Positions 23,827-26,155 of a DNA stretch of 26,155 nucleotides are shown here, piece after piece (position 1 is the first letter of the stretch; each line of letters starts with the position of its first letter). Under the pieces are notes generated by a model that worked only from the letters and a program-made list of their open reading frames with translations, made no database searches and was not told the origin of the DNA. Source of the DNA: an uncultured Bacteroidales bacterium (lineage in GTDB: Bacteria > Bacteroidota > Bacteroidia > Bacteroidales > UBA932); NCBI GenBank assembly GCA_946405645.1, contig CAMJHW010000002.1:1-26155 (forward strand), read 5' to 3'. Position numbers and translations under genes: made by a program.

Positions 23827-24789
23827 ATGGACCAGACACTTGACCTTTCCATCATCATTCCCTCATACAATGAAAAGGAGTCGCTTCCCGAGTTGCTGAC
23901 ATGGATTCGGCAGGTCATGGAACGCGATGGCCTGAGCTATGAGGCCATAATCGTCGATGACGGCAGCGACGACGGGTCATGGGACTGCGTCAAGGCACTC
24001 TCGGAGAAAGATGCATCGGTCAAGGGCATACGCTTCAGGCGCAATTACGGCAAGTCCGCGGCCTTGTTCTGCGGATTCCGCAAGGCCGCCGGCGACATCG
24101 TCGTCACCATGGACGCCGACCTGCAGGACTCTCCGGAAGAGATCCCGGAGATGCGCAGGATGATCCTTGAGGAAGGTTATGACCTGGTCTCCGGCTGGAA
24201 GCAGCACCGCCAGGACAACAAACTTACCAAGAACCTCCCTTCAAAGCTCTACAACGCAACCGCCAGGATGATTACCGGCATCAAGCTGCACGACATGAAC
24301 TGCGGACTGAAGGCATACAGGAAGGAAGTTGTCAAGAACATAGAGGTTTACGGTGAGATGCACCGCTATATCCCATATCTAGCGAAGAATGCTGGATTCG
24401 CAAACATCGGAGAGAAGCCGGTCCACCACCAGAAACGCAAGTACGGTAAGAGCAAGTTCGGCATGAACCGCTTCGTCAACGGATTCCTCGACCTTATCTC
24501 CCTGTCGTTCCTTCAGACCTTTGGCAAGAAGCCGATGCACTTCTTCGGTTATCCCGGCATCCTGATGTTCCTCATCGGTGGCATCATGGCCGTCTGGATC
24601 ATCATCGCCAAGCTTGTACACCAGGCCAACCACATGTCTTACCGCGCCGTCACCGACCAGCCCCTGTTCTACCTGGCACTCGTGGCCGTCATCCTCGGCG
24701 TCCTCCTGTTCCTTGCCGGCTTCGTCTGCGAGATGATCTCCCGCACCTCCTCCGGCCGGAACAACTACAACATCTCCGACGAGATCTAA
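23827..24789 (+). CDS. Family 2 glycosyltransferase, DPM/ArnC-like
   Basis: A 320-residue GT2 enzyme with the fold start LSIIIPSYNEKESLPEL, VDDGSDDGSWD near residue 43, and the metal-binding DAD at 96-98 in TMDADLQDSPEEIP. MNCGLKAYRKEV and the KRKYGKSKF motif place it with polyprenyl-phosphate sugar transferases. Two C-terminal membrane segments (about 239-262 and 278-303) fix it in the inner membrane. It likely loads a sugar onto a lipid carrier for surface glycan or protein modification; the sugar is unknown. It pairs with the DUF4199 gene. Confidence 0.93.
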   Translation: MDQTLDLSIIIPSYNEKESLPELLTWIRQVMERDGLSYEAIIVDDGSDDGSWDCVKALSEKDASVKGIRFRRNYGKSAALFCGFRKAAGDIVVTMDADLQDSPEEIPEMRRMILEEGYDLVSGWKQHRQDNKLTKNLPSKLYNATARMITGIKLHDMNCGLKAYRKEVVKNIEVYGEMHRYIPYLAKNAGFANIGEKPVHHQKRKYGKSKFGMNRFVNGFLDLISLSFLQTFGKKPMHFFGYPGILMFLIGGIMAVWIIIAKLVHQANHMSYRAVTDQPLFYLALVAVILGVLLFLAGFVCEMISRTSSGRNNYNISDEI

Positions 24790-24795
24790 TCCCCG

Positions 24796-24867
24796 CATCC
24801 TTCGACCGTCGGTAGAAGGATACGCCACTTTCCCGACATCCTTCGACCACCGGTAGAAGGATACGCC
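24796..24867. repeat. Two 31-bp palindromic repeats, period 41
   Basis: Copies at 24796-24826 and 24837-24867 differ at two positions. Each folds into ATCCTTC/GAAGGAT with a central ACC/GGT stem. A third, decayed trace lies around 24881-24900. The first copy follows the glycosyltransferase stop by 6 bases, so it may act in transcript ending. Confidence 0.75.
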
Positions 24868-24893
24868 TCTCTCCCCACACCATCCGACCACCC

Positions 24894-25032
24894 GTGCGGG
24901 AAAAAGACCTAATCCCGCACCGATAACTCTTAATCACCTTACTTACACGTGCGGAATACTAGCCATTTCCCGCACCGATAACACAAAATCATCTAATCCG
25001 TGCGAGATATTTGCCATTTCCCGCACCGAAGA
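24894..25032. repeat. Three GTGCGG...CCCGCACCGA hairpin repeats
   Basis: CCCGCACCGATAA occurs at 24914-24926 and 24969-24981; a variant, CCCGCACCGAAGA, starts at 25020. Each is preceded by GTGCGG or GTGCGA 12-20 bases earlier, forming stem-loops. Spacing between units is 55 and 51 bases, with partly conserved ATT(T)GCCATTT loop text in the last two. Confidence 0.75.
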
Positions 25033-25225
25033 CTGTAGACCATCGTACTTCCAAGATGAGTCCATCCCCCTACCGGGACTGAAAATGGCAAAATCGGGCC
25101 CAGGAGAAGATGGAACAAACCCTCCCGGCCCAAAAACGACAAAATCAGGCCTCGAAGGAGGAAAAATGACCGTGCCAGGCCTGAAATAGGAAAAAACGGG
25201 CCTTGGAGGGAGACCAAGTGCTCTA

Positions 25226-25305
25226 GACGGTCCACGGAATGGACCGTCAGAAGCAAAAAGGGCTCAAAACGCTGTTGACGGTCCATCTTCTGGACCGTCA
25301 ACAGC
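25226..25305. repeat. Paired hairpins sharing GACGGTCCA
   Basis: Hairpin one: GACGGTCCA (25226-25234), loop CGGAA, TGGACCGTC (25240-25248). Hairpin two: GCTGTTGACGGTCCA (25271-25285), loop TCTTC, TGGACCGTCAACAGC (25291-25305). The second is a perfect 15-bp stem. Neither is followed by a T-run. Confidence 0.85.
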
Positions 25306-25316
25306 ACCCGCGCCGA

Positions 25317-25705
25317 TAAGAGGAAGAAGAGAGAGGGAGAGAGGGAGAGGAAAGGTGACAGAAGTAAAGGGGAGTGGAGCTGGAAAAGCGGAGGGAAATC
25401 AGGAGAGAAGGAGGTAGGAGAGAAGGATGACGGGGGGCCAGGAAGAGTGAAAGGGAGCCAGGAAGGAAGGAAGGAAGGGAGAAGAGAAGAAGAGGGATAG
25501 GAAAAGAAAAAAGGTAACGAGAAAGGAAGGAGCCGAAGAAAAGGAAAGGAAAGGAAAAAAGCCAAACGGGCCTGAAAAGGGGGAAATGGACCAAGAAGAA
25601 AGAAAGGAGTGTGATGGGAGAAGGAGGTAAGAGAGAAGGATGACGGGGAAAGCGAGAAAGAGGGAAAGAGAGAGAAGGAAGGGAGGGAGGAAGAGAAAAG
25701 AGAAG
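25317..25705. repeat. Roughly 390-bp polypurine/polypyrimidine tract
   Basis: The plus strand is almost entirely A and G, with GA, GGA, GGAA (25461-25478) and AAGGA (25541-25556) runs and only scattered C or T. The complementary strand, transcribed as downstream RNA of the rRNA operon if it escaped termination, is pyrimidine-rich. Such tracts can form triplex DNA or R-loops. Confidence 0.85.
25405..25648 (+). repeat. 31-bp direct repeat within the purine tract
   Basis: Positions 25405-25435 and 25618-25648 match at 30 of 31 bases (both contain GAGAGAAGGATGACGGGG), 213 bases apart. This suggests internal duplication of the tract. Confidence 0.75.
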
Positions 25706-25724
25706 TCGGAGCGAAGCGACTGCT

Positions 25725-25743
25725 CCCCTCCCACGGGGAGGGG
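25725..25743. repeat. CCCCTCCC/GGGAGGGG hairpin
   Basis: An 8-bp perfect stem with loop ACG, followed by a G-rich run (GGGGGTGGGG). Similar C/G-rich motifs recur between genes in many bacterial genomes, so this may be one copy of a dispersed intergenic repeat. Confidence 0.6.
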
Positions 25744-25788
25744 TAAGGGGGTGGGGAGAAAAGAAGACGGCAGCTGCCGGGATGCAAA

Positions 25789-25818
25789 AAGGTCCGGCTG
25801 GATTTCCAGTCGGACCTT
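25789..25818 (-). terminator. rRNA operon terminator
   Basis: AAGGTCCGGCTGG (25789-25801) and CCAGTCGGACCTT (25806-25818) pair with one mismatch around ATTT. On the minus strand the stem is followed by TTTGC, eight bases beyond the 5S gene. The 12-base ACGGCAGCTGCC occurs on both sides (25767-25778 and 25825-25836). Confidence 0.9.
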
Positions 25819-25825
25819 CGAAGAA

Positions 25826-25933
<108 letters not shown>

Positions 25934-26051
25934 CAATATATTACTTGAGAGAGATCATCAACGCTGCACTCCTGTCAGCGATTAACGCTTCGTTTGTGTT
26001 CACACACACTATCGGCGTTGCAACTCCATTCCCGGCTTCAATTTCCTGCTC

Positions 26052-26155
26052 AGGAAAGATTTCGGGCTATTAGTACAGGTCGACTGAGGACATTGCTGCC
26101 CGTACATCTCCTGCCTATCAACGTGGTAGTCTCCCACGACCCTATAAGGAAGTCT
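26052..26155 (-). rRNA. rrl: 23S ribosomal RNA, 3' end (partial)
   Basis: The minus strand reads the conserved 3' end of 23S rRNA (AGGAGATGTACGGGCAGCAA, GTCGACCTGTACTAATAG, CCCGAAATCTTTCC). The gene continues beyond the window. The 3' end is estimated from the closing helix. The 23S-5S spacer of about 118 bases holds a TTTCCTG/CAGGAAA dyad (26042-26057) but no tRNA. Confidence 0.93.

Larger units (their letters stand above)
24790..25788. other. Non-coding, highly structured convergent intergenic region
   Basis: About 1 kb without a credible gene between the glycosyltransferase (+) and the rRNA operon (-). It contains tandem hairpin repeats (24796-25032), degenerate units around GGCC with AAAAnnG spacers (about 25060-25215), paired GACGGTCCA hairpins (25226-25305), a long purine tract (25317-25705) and a C/G hairpin (25725-25743). 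Open frames crossing it on the minus strand are mere Ser/Phe/Pro/Leu runs from the pyrimidine strand. Confidence 0.8.

Noticed and set aside
24796..25032. CRISPR array
   Set aside because: Units are self-complementary, too few, unevenly spaced and with related spacers; no cas gene is near.
24993..25787. A 264-codon minus-strand open frame
   Set aside because: It reads only Ser, Phe, Pro, Leu runs from the pyrimidine strand of the purine tract, has no domain or promoter, and crosses several hairpins.

Overview
The window comes from a chromosome of the order Bacteroidales (phylum Bacteroidota), with fairly high GC in its core genes. The evidence is phylum-typical proteins (DUF4295, DUF4296, DUF3575, FimB/Mfa2, DUF4199), repeated promoters of the Bacteroidota type (TTG, about 19-21 bases, then TAnnTTTG), and almost no Shine-Dalgarno sites. 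The species cannot be named from this.

Region 1-5281 is the right-hand part of a small integrated mobile element; its left end lies outside the window. It carries a perfect 18-bp palindrome, a small NUMOD3-like protein, a replication initiator resembling the phage/plasmid II/X family, a secreted cargo protein of unknown function, a small conserved protein, a resolvase-type serine recombinase, a 50-residue protein, and a large serine recombinase translationally coupled to it. The large recombinase gene reads directly into the 3' half of tRNA-Arg(CCU), which is the evident insertion site.

Region 5282-9118 is housekeeping. A minus-strand set typA - DUF177/YceD - rpmF - tRNA-Arg stands divergent from a D-2-hydroxyacid dehydrogenase gene, and a shared hairpin separates that gene from tRNA-Leu(CAG). 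Region 9168-12105 is a minus-strand, cell-surface operon: an HExxH lipoprotein, a DUF3575 protein and a FimB/Mfa2-like lipoprotein.

Region 12186-17680 is an apparent five-gene operon ftsY - pheT - DUF4296 lipoprotein - radical SAM - deoC. It is followed, still on the minus strand, by rpmB - rpmG - DUF4295 (with a strong terminator) and by thrS - infC - rpmI - rplT - lepB (protein synthesis plus signal peptidase I). infC has a rare strong Shine-Dalgarno placed before an in-frame AUC codon.

On the plus strand from 23249, a DUF4199 membrane protein and a polyprenyl-type glycosyltransferase form a pair. They converge on an rRNA operon whose 5S gene and 23S 3' end occupy the right edge on the minus strand. 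Between them lies about 1 kb of non-coding, highly structured DNA: tandem hairpin repeats, twin GACGGTCCA hairpins, a roughly 390-bp almost pure purine tract, and the rRNA terminator.
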